Of a stretch of DNA of 57,826 nt, positions 8,708 to 16,978 are shown in pieces; positions within the stretch are counted from its first letter, which is position 1, and each line of letters begins with the position of its first letter. The position numbers and the translations under genes were made by a program. The stretch covers positions 1-57,826 of the forward strand of contig CANCJJ010000016.1 of assembly GCA_947378305.1 (NCBI GenBank). The letters run 5' to 3'. Under the pieces are notes generated by a model, which saw only the letters and a program-made list of their open reading frames with translations, did not search any database and was not told the DNA's origin. Source of the DNA: Phenylobacterium aquaticum (GTDB lineage Bacteria > Pseudomonadota > Alphaproteobacteria > Caulobacterales > Caulobacteraceae).

Positions 8708-9816
8708 GTGCCTTTCCCTTTGATATTTCCGCCCGCGATGGACGGGCCCGGACCGGCACCTTGCGGACCTCGCGAGGCGACATTCGCACACCTGCCTTCA
8801 TGCCCGTAGGCACGGCGGCCACGGTCAAGGCGTTGACGGTTGATCAGGTCGCCCAGACCGGGGCAGACATCATTTTGGGTAATACCTACCACCTCATGCT
8901 GCGGCCGACGGCCGAACGTATTGCGCGCCTGGGTGGGTTGCACAGGTTCATGCGTTGGGAGCGGCCCATTCTCACGGATTCCGGTGGGTTTCAGGTCATG
9001 TCCCTGTCCGGGATCGCCAAGGTGACCGAGGAGGCCGTCGCCTTTCAGAGCCACATAGACGGCTCGCGGCACATACTGACCCCGGAGCGCTCGATCCAGA
9101 TCCAGGCGGACCTGCTGGGGTCGGATATTGTCATGCAGCTTGATCAATGCGTGTCCTGGCCAGCCGAGGAGTCCGCCGCGGCCTCCGCCATGCAACTGTC
9201 CGCCCGCTGGGGAAATCGCTCCAAGGCTGCCTTTGGGGACCGACCGACCCAGGCCCTGTTTGGAATCCAGCAGGGCTCGACCTTCGAGCATCTCAGGCGG
9301 GAGTCGGCCGACCGCCTCATAGAAACCGGCTTTGACGGCTATGCCCTCGGCGGGCTTGCGGTGGGCGAGGGCCATGCGGCCATGTGCGAGGTGCTGGATT
9401 ACGCCCCGGAAATGCTCCCCGCTGATCGTCCCCGCTATCTTATGGGGGTCGGCAAACCCATCGACCTGGTCGAGGCCGTCGCCCGGGGCATAGACATGTT
9501 TGACTGCGTTCTGCCCACCCGATCCGGCCGTCATGGCCAGGCTTGGACCTGGGAAGGGTCCCTAAACCTGAAGAATGCCCGTTTTGCCGAGGATGACACC
9601 CCTCTGGATGAAGCCAGCGACTGCCCGGCCTCAAGCCATTATTCGAAGGCCTATCTGCATCACCTGGTAAAGGCCGAAGAAATCCTGGGACAGGTGCTCC
9701 TGTCCTGGCACAATATCGCCTTCTTCCAGACCTTGACCGCCGCCATGCGACTGGCGATCAGCGAGGGGCGCTTTGAAGCCTTCCGCCGGGACTTCGCGGC
9801 CCGTCAGGTCAAGTAG
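8704..9816 (+). CDS. tgt: tRNA-guanine transglycosylase
   Basis: 370 residues. Tgt exchanges guanine 34 of GUN-anticodon tRNAs for preQ1. The TIM-barrel signatures are intact: NTYHLMLRP, the catalytic Asp in [20 protein letters not shown], and the nucleophilic Asp in [14 protein letters not shown]. The structural zinc site is altered. Where E. coli has Cys-x-Cys-x2-Cys the sequence reads Ser305-Asp-Cys307-Pro-Ala-Ser310, with the His ligand kept (His336, SWHN). The fold probably replaces the zinc by other contacts. The start overlaps the queA stop by four bases. The stop lies only three bases from the convergent lipoprotein gene. Confidence 0.97.
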   Translation: MSAFPFDISARDGRARTGTLRTSRGDIRTPAFMPVGTAATVKALTVDQVAQTGADIILGNTYHLMLRPTAERIARLGGLHRFMRWERPILTDSGGFQVMSLSGIAKVTEEAVAFQSHIDGSRHILTPERSIQIQADLLGSDIVMQLDQCVSWPAEESAAASAMQLSARWGNRSKAAFGDRPTQALFGIQQGSTFEHLRRESADRLIETGFDGYALGGLAVGEGHAAMCEVLDYAPEMLPADRPRYLMGVGKPIDLVEAVARGIDMFDCVLPTRSGRHGQAWTWEGSLNLKNARFAEDDTPLDEASDCPASSHYSKAYLHHLVKAEEILGQVLLSWHNIAFFQTLTAAMRLAISEGRFEAFRRDFAARQVK

Positions 9817-9819
9817 TCT

Positions 9820-10431
9820 TCAAGGGCCGACCGGCGGGAGATGAAGGAGTGGCAGGGGGGCTGCTGGAGGGGGGCAGCCTGCCGCGTCGCCCAGACCTTT
9901 CAGATAGGCGCGTCGGATAGTCCCAGCGGTAATCGCCTGGCCGATCAAGGCATCATGCCGCTCGGCACCGGTGAGTTTTCTTATCCAGCTGCGATAGGGA
10001 ATGACCCCTGAGGTCACGCCGGCCAGAAGCCCAAGCGCTGTACCGGTACCCTGTTCGGACAGGGTTTTTTCGACCGGGGCGACATCCAGGTCTGGCCCCA
10101 GGACATCATTCAGGGCCCGGACCTGGGCAGAGATCATGTCGCACCGCATGGGCTTTGGCGGGGCATAGGGCATGGCCATGGCGGCCGTCAGGGCTGTCGG
10201 GACCTGGGCCCGGATGAGGTTCAAGTCCCGAAGCGGGGAGGACACGGCCCCTTCCAGGCTGTCTGAATTGGCCTCGCTACGGGTCTGAAGTTTGTGATCG
10301 AGTCGCGGATCGCGGGAGGCGCATCCGGTCAGGAGGATCGCCACTGTCATAACGAGAAAAACACGAGGCACGGATAAAGGGACGCTTATTCCGGGTTCAA
10401 GCGGGAAACACCGACCTTGGTCTTGCCCCAT
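9820..10431 (-). CDS. Unknown lipoprotein
   Basis: 203 residues from the ATG at 10431, chosen because GGAGG lies five bases upstream. The signal region is long and ends in lipobox LTGC followed by AS; a GTG at the VPRVFLV segment would give a more typical signal length but lacks a ribosome site. The mature part is helical, with a Gly-rich segment (GTGTALGLLAGVTSGVIPY) that could sit on a membrane, and a Pro/Leu-rich tail. No family is recognised. It converges with tgt and lies next to tRNA-Lys on the other strand. Confidence 0.7.
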   Translation of the reverse strand: MGQDQGRCFPLEPGISVPLSVPRVFLVMTVAILLTGCASRDPRLDHKLQTRSEANSDSLEGAVSSPLRDLNLIRAQVPTALTAAMAMPYAPPKPMRCDMISAQVRALNDVLGPDLDVAPVEKTLSEQGTGTALGLLAGVTSGVIPYRSWIRKLTGAERHDALIGQAITAGTIRRAYLKGLGDAAGCPPPAAPLPLLHLPPVGP

Positions 10432-10491
10432 GCTGGCCTCCGCCCTATGGTCCGCGCCGCTTCGTCCGGCGTGGGGTTCACGCTGACACGG

Positions 10492-10566
10492 GGGCCGGTA
10501 GCTCAGTGGTAGAGCATTCGACTTTTAATCGAATGGTCGAGGGTTCGAACCCCTCCCGGCCTACCA
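10492..10566 (+). tRNA. tRNA-Lys(TTT)
   Basis: A full cloverleaf can be drawn: acceptor GGGCCGG/CCGGCCT (G1 facing T), TAGCTC D-arm start, an anticodon loop holding TTT, T-arm GAGGG-TTCGAAC-CCCTC, discriminator A and an encoded CCA (10564-10566). The anticodon TTT reads lysine codons AAA/AAG. Confidence 0.95.
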
Positions 10567-10717
10567 TCCTCAAGTTTGGGGATGATCGGTGTGTCGTCCA
10601 GACATACCTCAAGGAACCTTCTCCCTGTTTGATATGGAACAGCCTCAACGGGGCTCGCCTGTGGTTGTCTGAACGCCTGCCGATCTCGGCAATCCCGGCC
10701 AGTCATCCTGGAGACAC

Positions 10718-12088
10718 ATGATCGCTTGTTCCCATAGACAGGCACGCTTGCGGGCCGGTCTGGTTCTGCTTGTCACGCTGACCCTGGCAGGTGGAGCCCT
10801 AGCCGCTCCCGTGGGCCTGCAACTGACCTCAGTAGAAAAGCTGGCCATGCTTCAGGTGTTGGGGGCGGACCCGCTCGTCGAGCCCGGTGGTCCGGCTACG
10901 GATGCCATGCTGTGGGACAGGGTTGTCCGGTTTGGCCAGCGGGAACTGGGACAGAGGGTCCAGCCATCCCGGCTTGATCCGCTGTGGGCGATGGACCCGC
11001 CTCAGCGGGATGTTGAAACCGAACTTCTTGTCGCCCATCGAGAGGACCGAATTTCGGCCTGGTTGCAGACCCTGTCGCCCCCCAACCCTCAATATGCCGG
11101 GCTGATCCTGGCATCCCGGCGCTATCAGGCCCTTGCAAGGTCAGGCGGCTGGCTTCCCCTGCCCAAAGGCCTGGTCGGCCGAGCAGGTTCAAGTCATGCG
11201 GGGATTCTTGCCCTCAGGGCCCGATTGAGCCTCGAAGGCTACGACGTGCCCATATCCCGATCGCCTGAGGTCTTTGATGCAGGGCTCGTGTCCGCCTTGA
11301 AGCAGTTTCAGGGCCACCATGGACTTCTGGTCGACGGGGTTGTGGGCCCCCTCACCCGTGCGGAATTGGATGTCCCGGCTGAAACCCGTGTCCTGCAGAT
11401 CGAGGCCAATCTTGAACGTTGGCGCTGGATGCCCAGAAACCTGCCTGCAGATAGGGTCGAGGTGGATATTGCGGGTGCAGAGGCCGTCCTGTTTCGCGGA
11501 CAGGTACCAATTTTCCAGTACCGTGTTGTGGTCGGACGACCCCACGACAAGACACCCATGTTCGTCTCCCGACTAAATGCCATCGTACTCAATCCGCCCT
11601 GGAACGTTCCAACCGGCATCGCAAATACGGAAATCCTGCCCAAGGCGGCCAAGGACCCCAAGTACCTTTCTGAGAATGACTTCATCTGGGTCGATGGCCA
11701 TCTTCAGCAAAAGGCGGGGCCAAAGAGCGCGCTTGGCTTGATCAAGTTCGATCTCGTAAGTCCGTTTGGTGTCTATCTGCATGACACGCCCTTGCGGGAG
11801 GTGTTCAGCAAGCCCAGCCGCGCCTTGAGCCATGGGTGCATGCGGGTGGAGAAGCCCCTGGATCTGGCGACCCTCCTCCTGACCCCCCAGGGCATGACCC
11901 TGGCCAGTCTCCAGGCGGCCATTGATGCCAAGGAAACCCTGCGTATTGCCCTGAATACCCCGACCCCGCTCTATGTCATGTACTGGACGGCGGTCGTCGA
12001 TCCGGGGGGGCAGGTCAGCTTTCGGCCAGATGTCTATGACTGGGATCGCCGCCTTATTACCGCCCTTGCCCTTGGTGTATCCCCCTGA
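10718..12088 (+). CDS. L,D-transpeptidase (YcbB/LdtD type)
   Basis: 456 residues. These enzymes make 3-3 crosslinks in peptidoglycan in the periplasm. A signal peptide occupies the first ~29 residues (ALA-APV). A peptidoglycan-binding region (DAGLVSALKQFQGHHGLLVDGVVGPLT, about 187-213) precedes the YkuD catalytic domain. The active-site motif is SHGCMRVEKP with Cys374 and His372, and His355 lies in YLHDTP. The W-N-V-P-T-G-I-A block is typical of the YcbB group. The ATG has GGAG just upstream. A murein endopeptidase gene follows 44 bases later, the same pairing as ycbB-ycbK in E. coli. Confidence 0.93.
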   Translation: MIACSHRQARLRAGLVLLVTLTLAGGALAAPVGLQLTSVEKLAMLQVLGADPLVEPGGPATDAMLWDRVVRFGQRELGQRVQPSRLDPLWAMDPPQRDVETELLVAHREDRISAWLQTLSPPNPQYAGLILASRRYQALARSGGWLPLPKGLVGRAGSSHAGILALRARLSLEGYDVPISRSPEVFDAGLVSALKQFQGHHGLLVDGVVGPLTRAELDVPAETRVLQIEANLERWRWMPRNLPADRVEVDIAGAEAVLFRGQVPIFQYRVVVGRPHDKTPMFVSRLNAIVLNPPWNVPTGIANTEILPKAAKDPKYLSENDFIWVDGHLQQKAGPKSALGLIKFDLVSPFGVYLHDTPLREVFSKPSRALSHGCMRVEKPLDLATLLLTPQGMTLASLQAAIDAKETLRIALNTPTPLYVMYWTAVVDPGGQVSFRPDVYDWDRRLITALALGVSP

Positions 12089-12132
12089 CTGGGCCAAGCG
12101 GAATTGCGAAACGCCCTGATTTTGGGCGAAAT

Positions 12133-12693
12133 ATGAGCCAGCAAAAACGAGTCGTCGGAGGCCCCTTGCCCACACATCGTCGCACGGTCCTGAAGGGGGC
12201 CATGGGCCTGATCGGCGTTCTTGCTGCTGGAAGCCCTGCCTGGGCTGACGCGCCCCGTACCCTCTCGCTTCACAACCTGCACACCGGTGAGGCGCTCAGG
12301 GCGACCTATTTTGAGGCAGGGCAATATGTCCCCGATGCCCTGGAGGCCATGAACCATCTTTTGCGGGACCATCGAACGGGCCAGAGCCACCCAATGGCCC
12401 CGCAACTCCTCGATCTCGTCACGACACTGGGCCATCGGCTGGAGACGGGGAGCACGGTTCAGGTCATATCCGGCTATCGATCCCCGGCCTCAAATGCTGC
12501 CCTGCACGAAGCCAGTGGCGGGGTCGCAACCCATAGCCTGCACATGCAAGGGCAGGCCATGGATATCCGCATTCCCGGGGTCGAGCTCGCCCACCTGCAA
12601 AACGCGGCCCTAGGCCTGGGACTTGGGGGGGTGGGCTATTACCCGGCTTCCGATTTCGTCCACGTCGATGTCGGGCGCGTGCGCCGCTGGTAG
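12133..12693 (+). CDS. MepK/YcbK-type murein endopeptidase (DUF882)
   Basis: 186 residues. A twin-arginine-like signal (HRRTVLKG, then a hydrophobic stretch ending SPAWA) suggests Tat export. The M15/DUF882 domain shows SGYRSPASN, the zinc ligands in HSLHMQGQAMDI, and FVHVDVG near the end. In E. coli MepK cuts 3-3 crosslinks made by L,D-transpeptidases, which fits its place next to the Ldt gene. The product ends VRRW, as is common in the family. Confidence 0.9.
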   Translation: MSQQKRVVGGPLPTHRRTVLKGAMGLIGVLAAGSPAWADAPRTLSLHNLHTGEALRATYFEAGQYVPDALEAMNHLLRDHRTGQSHPMAPQLLDLVTTLGHRLETGSTVQVISGYRSPASNAALHEASGGVATHSLHMQGQAMDIRIPGVELAHLQNAALGLGLGGVGYYPASDFVHVDVGRVRRW

Positions 12694-12774
12694 GGCACTG
12701 GCTCGGCCTCTGATTGCCATTGCAGCAATAATTTGGCATGGAATGTGCCATAACTTCTGCAGGTGGGGACCGTC

Positions 12775-14562
12775 ATGAGCGGGCAATTTCCGAGTTTGAG
12801 CGCCTTGCGTCGCCTGGGCCAGACGGGCCTGGTCTTGTCGGCTCTGGGGCTGGCTGAGCCTGTCCTGGCCGCGCCGAAGCCGCCGAACATCGTCGTGATC
12901 CTGGTGGACGATGCCGCCCTGATGGACTTCTCGGCCTATGGCGGAGAGGCCCGAATGCCGAATATCGATCAGCTGGCTGGCTCCGGGGCCATGTTTACCA
13001 ACTACCACACCTCGCCCCTGTGTTCGCCCTCGCGCTCCATGCTGTTGACCGGACTTGATAATCACCGCGCGGGGGTCGCGACGATTGAAGAAATCCTGCC
13101 CGCAGCCCTGCGCAGCCACAAGGGCTATGGCCTGCATTTCGAGCCCGGGGTCTGGACCCTGGCGGACCGGCTAAAGCGGTCGGGCTATCGGACCATGATG
13201 GCGGGGAAATGGCACCTGGGACACGGGCCGGGCGACCTGCCCAATTCCCACGGATTTGACCAGTCTCTGGCCCTGGATGCCTCGGGGGCGGACAACTGGC
13301 GGCAGAAGTCCTACATGCCCTATTACAAGGACGCGCCCTGGTTTGAGAACGGGGTGCCGGTCAAGCTGCCCGAGCGCTATTATTCCTCTGACCTGATTGA
13401 ATCCCGGCTGGAGCGGTATATCGACGCCGAGCCTGCTGGCGGGGCTCCGTTCCTAGCCTATATTGCCTTCCAGGCCGTGCATATTCCGGTCCAGGCTCCA
13501 GCCAGCTATTCGGATCATTACCGGGGCCAGTTTGACGGTGGATGGGCTGCCCTTCGAGCTGACCGGACCCGCCGTGCCCGTGCCCTGGGCTTGATTCCTG
13601 AGAATGCGCCGGTTGCAGACCTGCGCCCCGAAACCCGCGCCTGGGCCGCGCTTAAGCCCGATGAGCGCCAGCGTTATGCCCGCGCCATGGAAGTCTATTC
13701 CGGCATGATCGAGGCCATGGATGCCAGTGTCGGGCGACTGATGCAGCACCTCAAGGCGCGCGGCGAACTGGACAACACCCTGTTCGTGGTCACCTCGGAC
13801 AACGGCCCTGAATATAGCAATCCCGTCGCCGGCAATGATCTGTGGATGTCCCACAACGGCTATAAGTGGAGCCTGGAGGGGCAGGGGGAGGACGGCAGTC
13901 TCAACTTCATCGGTCCGGAATGGGCCGCTGCCGTGGCGGCCCCGGGACGCCTGTTCAAGTTTTACACCGCCGAAGGTGGCATTCATGTGCCCCTCATTGT
14001 TTCCGGGCCAGGGGTGAAGCCCGGCATTCGTGTCGGCTCCAATGCCTTTGTGACCGATATCACGCCCACCCTGGTCGACTATGCCGGGGCCATTCCGCCG
14101 GGGCCGGAGGCCTTGGCCATGGACGGCTCAAGCCTGCGCCCGGTTCTGACGGGGGACTCTTCCTGGACCCACGCACCCGATCAGGCGGTGGGAATCGAGG
14201 TCTCCGGAAATGCGGCCCTGTTTCGGGGAAGCTGGAAACTGGTGCGGGAAATGCCGCCGCTTGGGGACGGCAAGTGGCGACTCTACGACCTGGCCCGCGA
14301 TCCGGGCGAGACCCATGATCTGTCAATCGCCGAGCCTGCCCAGATGAAGCTGATGCTGGCAGACTACGCAGCCTATGAGGCGCGGGTCGGGGTCATGCCC
14401 TTGCCGAAATCCTATTCGCCCCAGAAGCAACTCTTGCTGAACATCCTCTCCCGTCAGGTCCAGTTCATAGGCTCTGGGCGTCTGGCTCTGGTGGGCTTGG
14501 GGCTGCTGGCCTTGATCGGGCTGGTCTTGGCTGGCGTGCGCCGCATGCGACGCAAGCCATGA
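12775..14562 (+). CDS. Secreted or membrane-anchored sulfatase
   Basis: 595 residues from ATG 12775 (a GTG at 12763 is possible). A signal peptide runs to about residue 33. The sulfatase domain starts NIVVILVDDAA with the metal aspartates. The formylglycine signature is CSPSRSMLLTG (Cys83, cysteine type), so it needs a formylglycine-generating enzyme, which is not in this window. AGKWHLG and TSDNGPEY supply further active-site residues. The C-terminus is a single transmembrane helix followed by RRMRRKP, which suggests anchoring in the inner membrane facing the periplasm. The substrate cannot be told. The stop overlaps the start of the GST-like gene. Confidence 0.92.
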   Translation: MSGQFPSLSALRRLGQTGLVLSALGLAEPVLAAPKPPNIVVILVDDAALMDFSAYGGEARMPNIDQLAGSGAMFTNYHTSPLCSPSRSMLLTGLDNHRAGVATIEEILPAALRSHKGYGLHFEPGVWTLADRLKRSGYRTMMAGKWHLGHGPGDLPNSHGFDQSLALDASGADNWRQKSYMPYYKDAPWFENGVPVKLPERYYSSDLIESRLERYIDAEPAGGAPFLAYIAFQAVHIPVQAPASYSDHYRGQFDGGWAALRADRTRRARALGLIPENAPVADLRPETRAWAALKPDERQRYARAMEVYSGMIEAMDASVGRLMQHLKARGELDNTLFVVTSDNGPEYSNPVAGNDLWMSHNGYKWSLEGQGEDGSLNFIGPEWAAAVAAPGRLFKFYTAEGGIHVPLIVSGPGVKPGIRVGSNAFVTDITPTLVDYAGAIPPGPEALAMDGSSLRPVLTGDSSWTHAPDQAVGIEVSGNAALFRGSWKLVREMPPLGDGKWRLYDLARDPGETHDLSIAEPAQMKLMLADYAAYEARVGVMPLPKSYSPQKQLLLNILSRQVQFIGSGRLALVGLGLLALIGLVLAGVRRMRRKP

Positions 14563-15626
14563 TGGCCCAGGGTGGCTACCGCCTGCATGGTCTTAAGCTC
14601 TCCTATTTCACGGGAAAGCTTGAGGCCTATCTCCAGGCCAAGGGCATTGGCTTTGAGTTTGTCGAGATGGATACCGCGGATTTCCGGCGATGCGGTCGGG
14701 CCACTGGCTTTCTTCAAATGCCCCAGCTCGAGGCCCCGGACGGATCCTGGCTCACGGATACGACGGCGATTATCCGGCGGTTTGAGGCCGATGCACCTGG
14801 TCCGCGTTTGTCGCCCGTGACGCCCTTGGCTACCTTCACCAGTCGCCTGCTCGAAGATGCCTTTGATGAGTGGCTCTGGCGGCCCGCTCTCTATTATCGG
14901 TGGGCGTTTGAGGATGATGCCCGGCTGATGAGCCGTCAGATTGCCCGCTCCATGCTAAGGGATGTACCGGGTCCCGTCTGGCTCAAGGCCCGGATTGTCC
15001 GCGCCCGACAGGTTCATGAATACCTCAAACGGGACGGAATTACGCCCAAGACGGCACCGATCGTCGCAGCCCAGTTGCACGACCTGATCGATCTTTTGGA
15101 GCCGGTCTTGGCCCGCCGACCCTTCCTGCTGGGCGAGCGGCCCAGTGAGGCAGATTTTGGCCTCTTTGGACCCGTCTTTCGCCACTTTTCCATCGACCCG
15201 ACCCCGGCGGCCATTCTGCGGGACCGGGCCTCCAATCTGCTGGCCTGGACGACCCGGCTCTGGGCCCTGCGCCCTTCTGACCTGGAGGGGCTGCCGGAAA
15301 TCACCACTGTGCCCCAGGACCTAAGGCCCCTTCTGGGGCGGATCGGGGAGAGCTATCTGTCCTACCTTGCTGCGAATGCCCTAGCCTTGTCGCGGGGGCA
15401 GGGCATGGTCCGGTATTCAGACGGGGGTGTGGCCTGGACGGTGCCGACCTCGCCCTATCGCGGGACATGCCTGCAAGCCCTACAGACGGACTATCTTGCC
15501 CTGTCCTCGAAGGATCAGGTCTGGATGACTGAGGCGCTTGGGGGCCACAGGCTTGAAGATATGCCGCAAGGTCATCCGCCCCCGCCTCCCATGGTCGGAA
15601 AAGTCCTAACCCGTCACGGTCTGTAA
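14559..15626 (+). CDS. Glutathione S-transferase family protein
   Basis: 355 residues, longer than the usual 200-230. The N-terminal ~80 residues read as a thioredoxin-like GST domain (LKLSYFTGKLEAYLQAKGIGFEFVE, then MPQLEAPDGSWLTDTTAIIRRFE). A C-terminal all-helical GST domain follows (RRPFLLGERPSEADFGLFGPVFRHF), then about 90 extra residues of unknown role. Two start codons (14559 and 14562) overlap the sulfatase stop, which implies coupled translation. Whether it binds glutathione is unknown. Confidence 0.82.
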   Translation: MMAQGGYRLHGLKLSYFTGKLEAYLQAKGIGFEFVEMDTADFRRCGRATGFLQMPQLEAPDGSWLTDTTAIIRRFEADAPGPRLSPVTPLATFTSRLLEDAFDEWLWRPALYYRWAFEDDARLMSRQIARSMLRDVPGPVWLKARIVRARQVHEYLKRDGITPKTAPIVAAQLHDLIDLLEPVLARRPFLLGERPSEADFGLFGPVFRHFSIDPTPAAILRDRASNLLAWTTRLWALRPSDLEGLPEITTVPQDLRPLLGRIGESYLSYLAANALALSRGQGMVRYSDGGVAWTVPTSPYRGTCLQALQTDYLALSSKDQVWMTEALGGHRLEDMPQGHPPPPPMVGKVLTRHGL

Positions 15627-15660
15627 CGGGCAGGTGGAGAGGGCCAAACTTTCCGAAAGA

Positions 15661-15682
15661 GAACATATTGCCAACACGGAAC
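15661..15682 (+). promoter_or_regulatory. Degenerate LexA-box-like sequence before recA
   Basis: GAAC (15661), seven bases, then CAAC (15672-15675), one base short of the GAAC-N7-GAAC LexA consensus. A further GAAC occurs at 15679-15682. It lies about 90 bases before the recA start. By position it could be the recA SOS operator, but it is weaker than the perfect box before ssb. Confidence 0.5.
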
Positions 15683-15768
15683 AAAGCAGGTACGAATGAA
15701 TCCGGCGCGCAGGAGGCCCAATCAATCGGACCTGAACGGCGGAATCATGGAATACGGGAGGCTGGACC

Positions 15769-16839
15769 TTGGCAAATCAATCGGCATTGAAGCTCGTGGC
15801 AAAAGAAGATGGTGATAAGGCGCGCGCCCTTGAAGCGGCGCTGACGCAAATTGATCGGGCCTTTGGCAAGGGCTCCGTGATGAAGCTTGGCGATAAGGCG
15901 ACCATGGAAGTCGAGGCGGTCTCGACGGGTTCGCTCGGTCTCGACCTGGCCCTTGGAATTGGCGGCCTGCCCAAGGGGCGGATCGTTGAAATCTACGGCC
16001 CGGAAAGCTCGGGAAAGACCACCCTTGCCCTGCATGTGGTGGCAGAAGTTCAAAAGTCCGGCGGTACGGCAGCCTTCATCGATGCCGAACATGCCCTGGA
16101 CCCGGCCTATGCTTTCAAGCTGGGGGTCAACCTCGATGAATTGCTGGTGTCCCAGCCGGATACCGGTGAACAGGCGCTGGAAATTACCGATACCCTGGTC
16201 CGATCAAACGCCATTGACGTCATTGTCATCGACTCTGTCGCGGCCCTGACGCCCCGGGCGGAAATCGAAGGCGAAATGGGAGACTCCCTGCCGGGTCTTC
16301 AAGCCCGTCTGATGAGCCAGGCCCTGCGCAAGCTCACGGCGTCGGTCTCCAAGACCAAGACCATGATCATCTTCATCAATCAGATCCGCATGAAGATCGG
16401 GGTCATGTACGGCTCGCCGGAAACGACCACGGGCGGCAATGCGCTGAAGTTCTATGCCTCCGTGCGTCTGGACATTCGTCGTACCGGGTCGGTGAAGTTG
16501 CGCGACGAGATTGTGGGCAACAATGTCCGGGTGAAGGTGGTCAAGAACAAGGTGGCCCCGCCCTTCCGTGAAGTTGAATTCGACATCATCTATGGCGAGG
16601 GAATCTCCAAGCTTGGGGAAATCATCGACCTCGGCGTCAAGGCTGGCGTGATTGAAAAATCCGGATCCTGGTTCTCCTGGAATAGCCAGCGCATTGGTCA
16701 GGGCCGTGACAATGTCCGGGAATTCCTCAAGGCCAATCGCGATATTGCCGAGAAGATTGAGGCCCAGGTTCGTGGGGCCAAGGCCGCGATTGAAGAAGAA
16801 CTTCTGGTCGGTCCGACGGCCGAGGACGATATCGACTAG
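15769..16839 (+). CDS. recA: Recombinase RecA
   Basis: 356 residues. RecA forms filaments on single-stranded DNA, drives homologous recombination and triggers LexA cleavage. Walker A is GPESSGKT (77-84). Further signatures are [11 protein letters not shown], the VIDSVAAL Walker B strand, and the [32 protein letters not shown] core with the NQIR and L2 regions. The tail is acidic (AEDDID). The start is TTG at 15769 with a strong GGGAGG seven bases upstream. A 10-bp hairpin follows before alaS. Confidence 0.98.
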   Translation: MANQSALKLVAKEDGDKARALEAALTQIDRAFGKGSVMKLGDKATMEVEAVSTGSLGLDLALGIGGLPKGRIVEIYGPESSGKTTLALHVVAEVQKSGGTAAFIDAEHALDPAYAFKLGVNLDELLVSQPDTGEQALEITDTLVRSNAIDVIVIDSVAALTPRAEIEGEMGDSLPGLQARLMSQALRKLTASVSKTKTMIIFINQIRMKIGVMYGSPETTTGGNALKFYASVRLDIRRTGSVKLRDEIVGNNVRVKVVKNKVAPPFREVEFDIIYGEGISKLGEIIDLGVKAGVIEKSGSWFSWNSQRIGQGRDNVREFLKANRDIAEKIEAQVRGAKAAIEEELLVGPTAEDDID

Positions 16840-16852
16840 GACCAAGTGCTGA

Positions 16853-16882
16853 CTGGCCGCGCTTTTTCTTTGGCGCGGCCGG
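16853..16882 (+). terminator. Hairpin between recA and alaS
   Basis: GGCCGCGC (16855-16862) and GCGCGGCC (16873-16880) pair perfectly, extended to about 10 bp by C-G and T-G pairs, around a pyrimidine-rich loop. No T-run follows the stem, so it may be a weak terminator or an mRNA processing or stability element rather than a full stop. Confidence 0.45.
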
Positions 16883-16978
16883 GCAAGTTCTCGTAAATGG
16901 TCGTCCTTCTGCGGTGCAGCACGTCTGGGGACTTTTCCCTGACGTGGCATCGCGTTCGAACCACCAAGAGCGCAGACC

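Noticed and set aside
10506..10721. Short open frame running through tRNA-Lys.
   Set aside because: It contains most of the tRNA, and its translation has no protein-like features.
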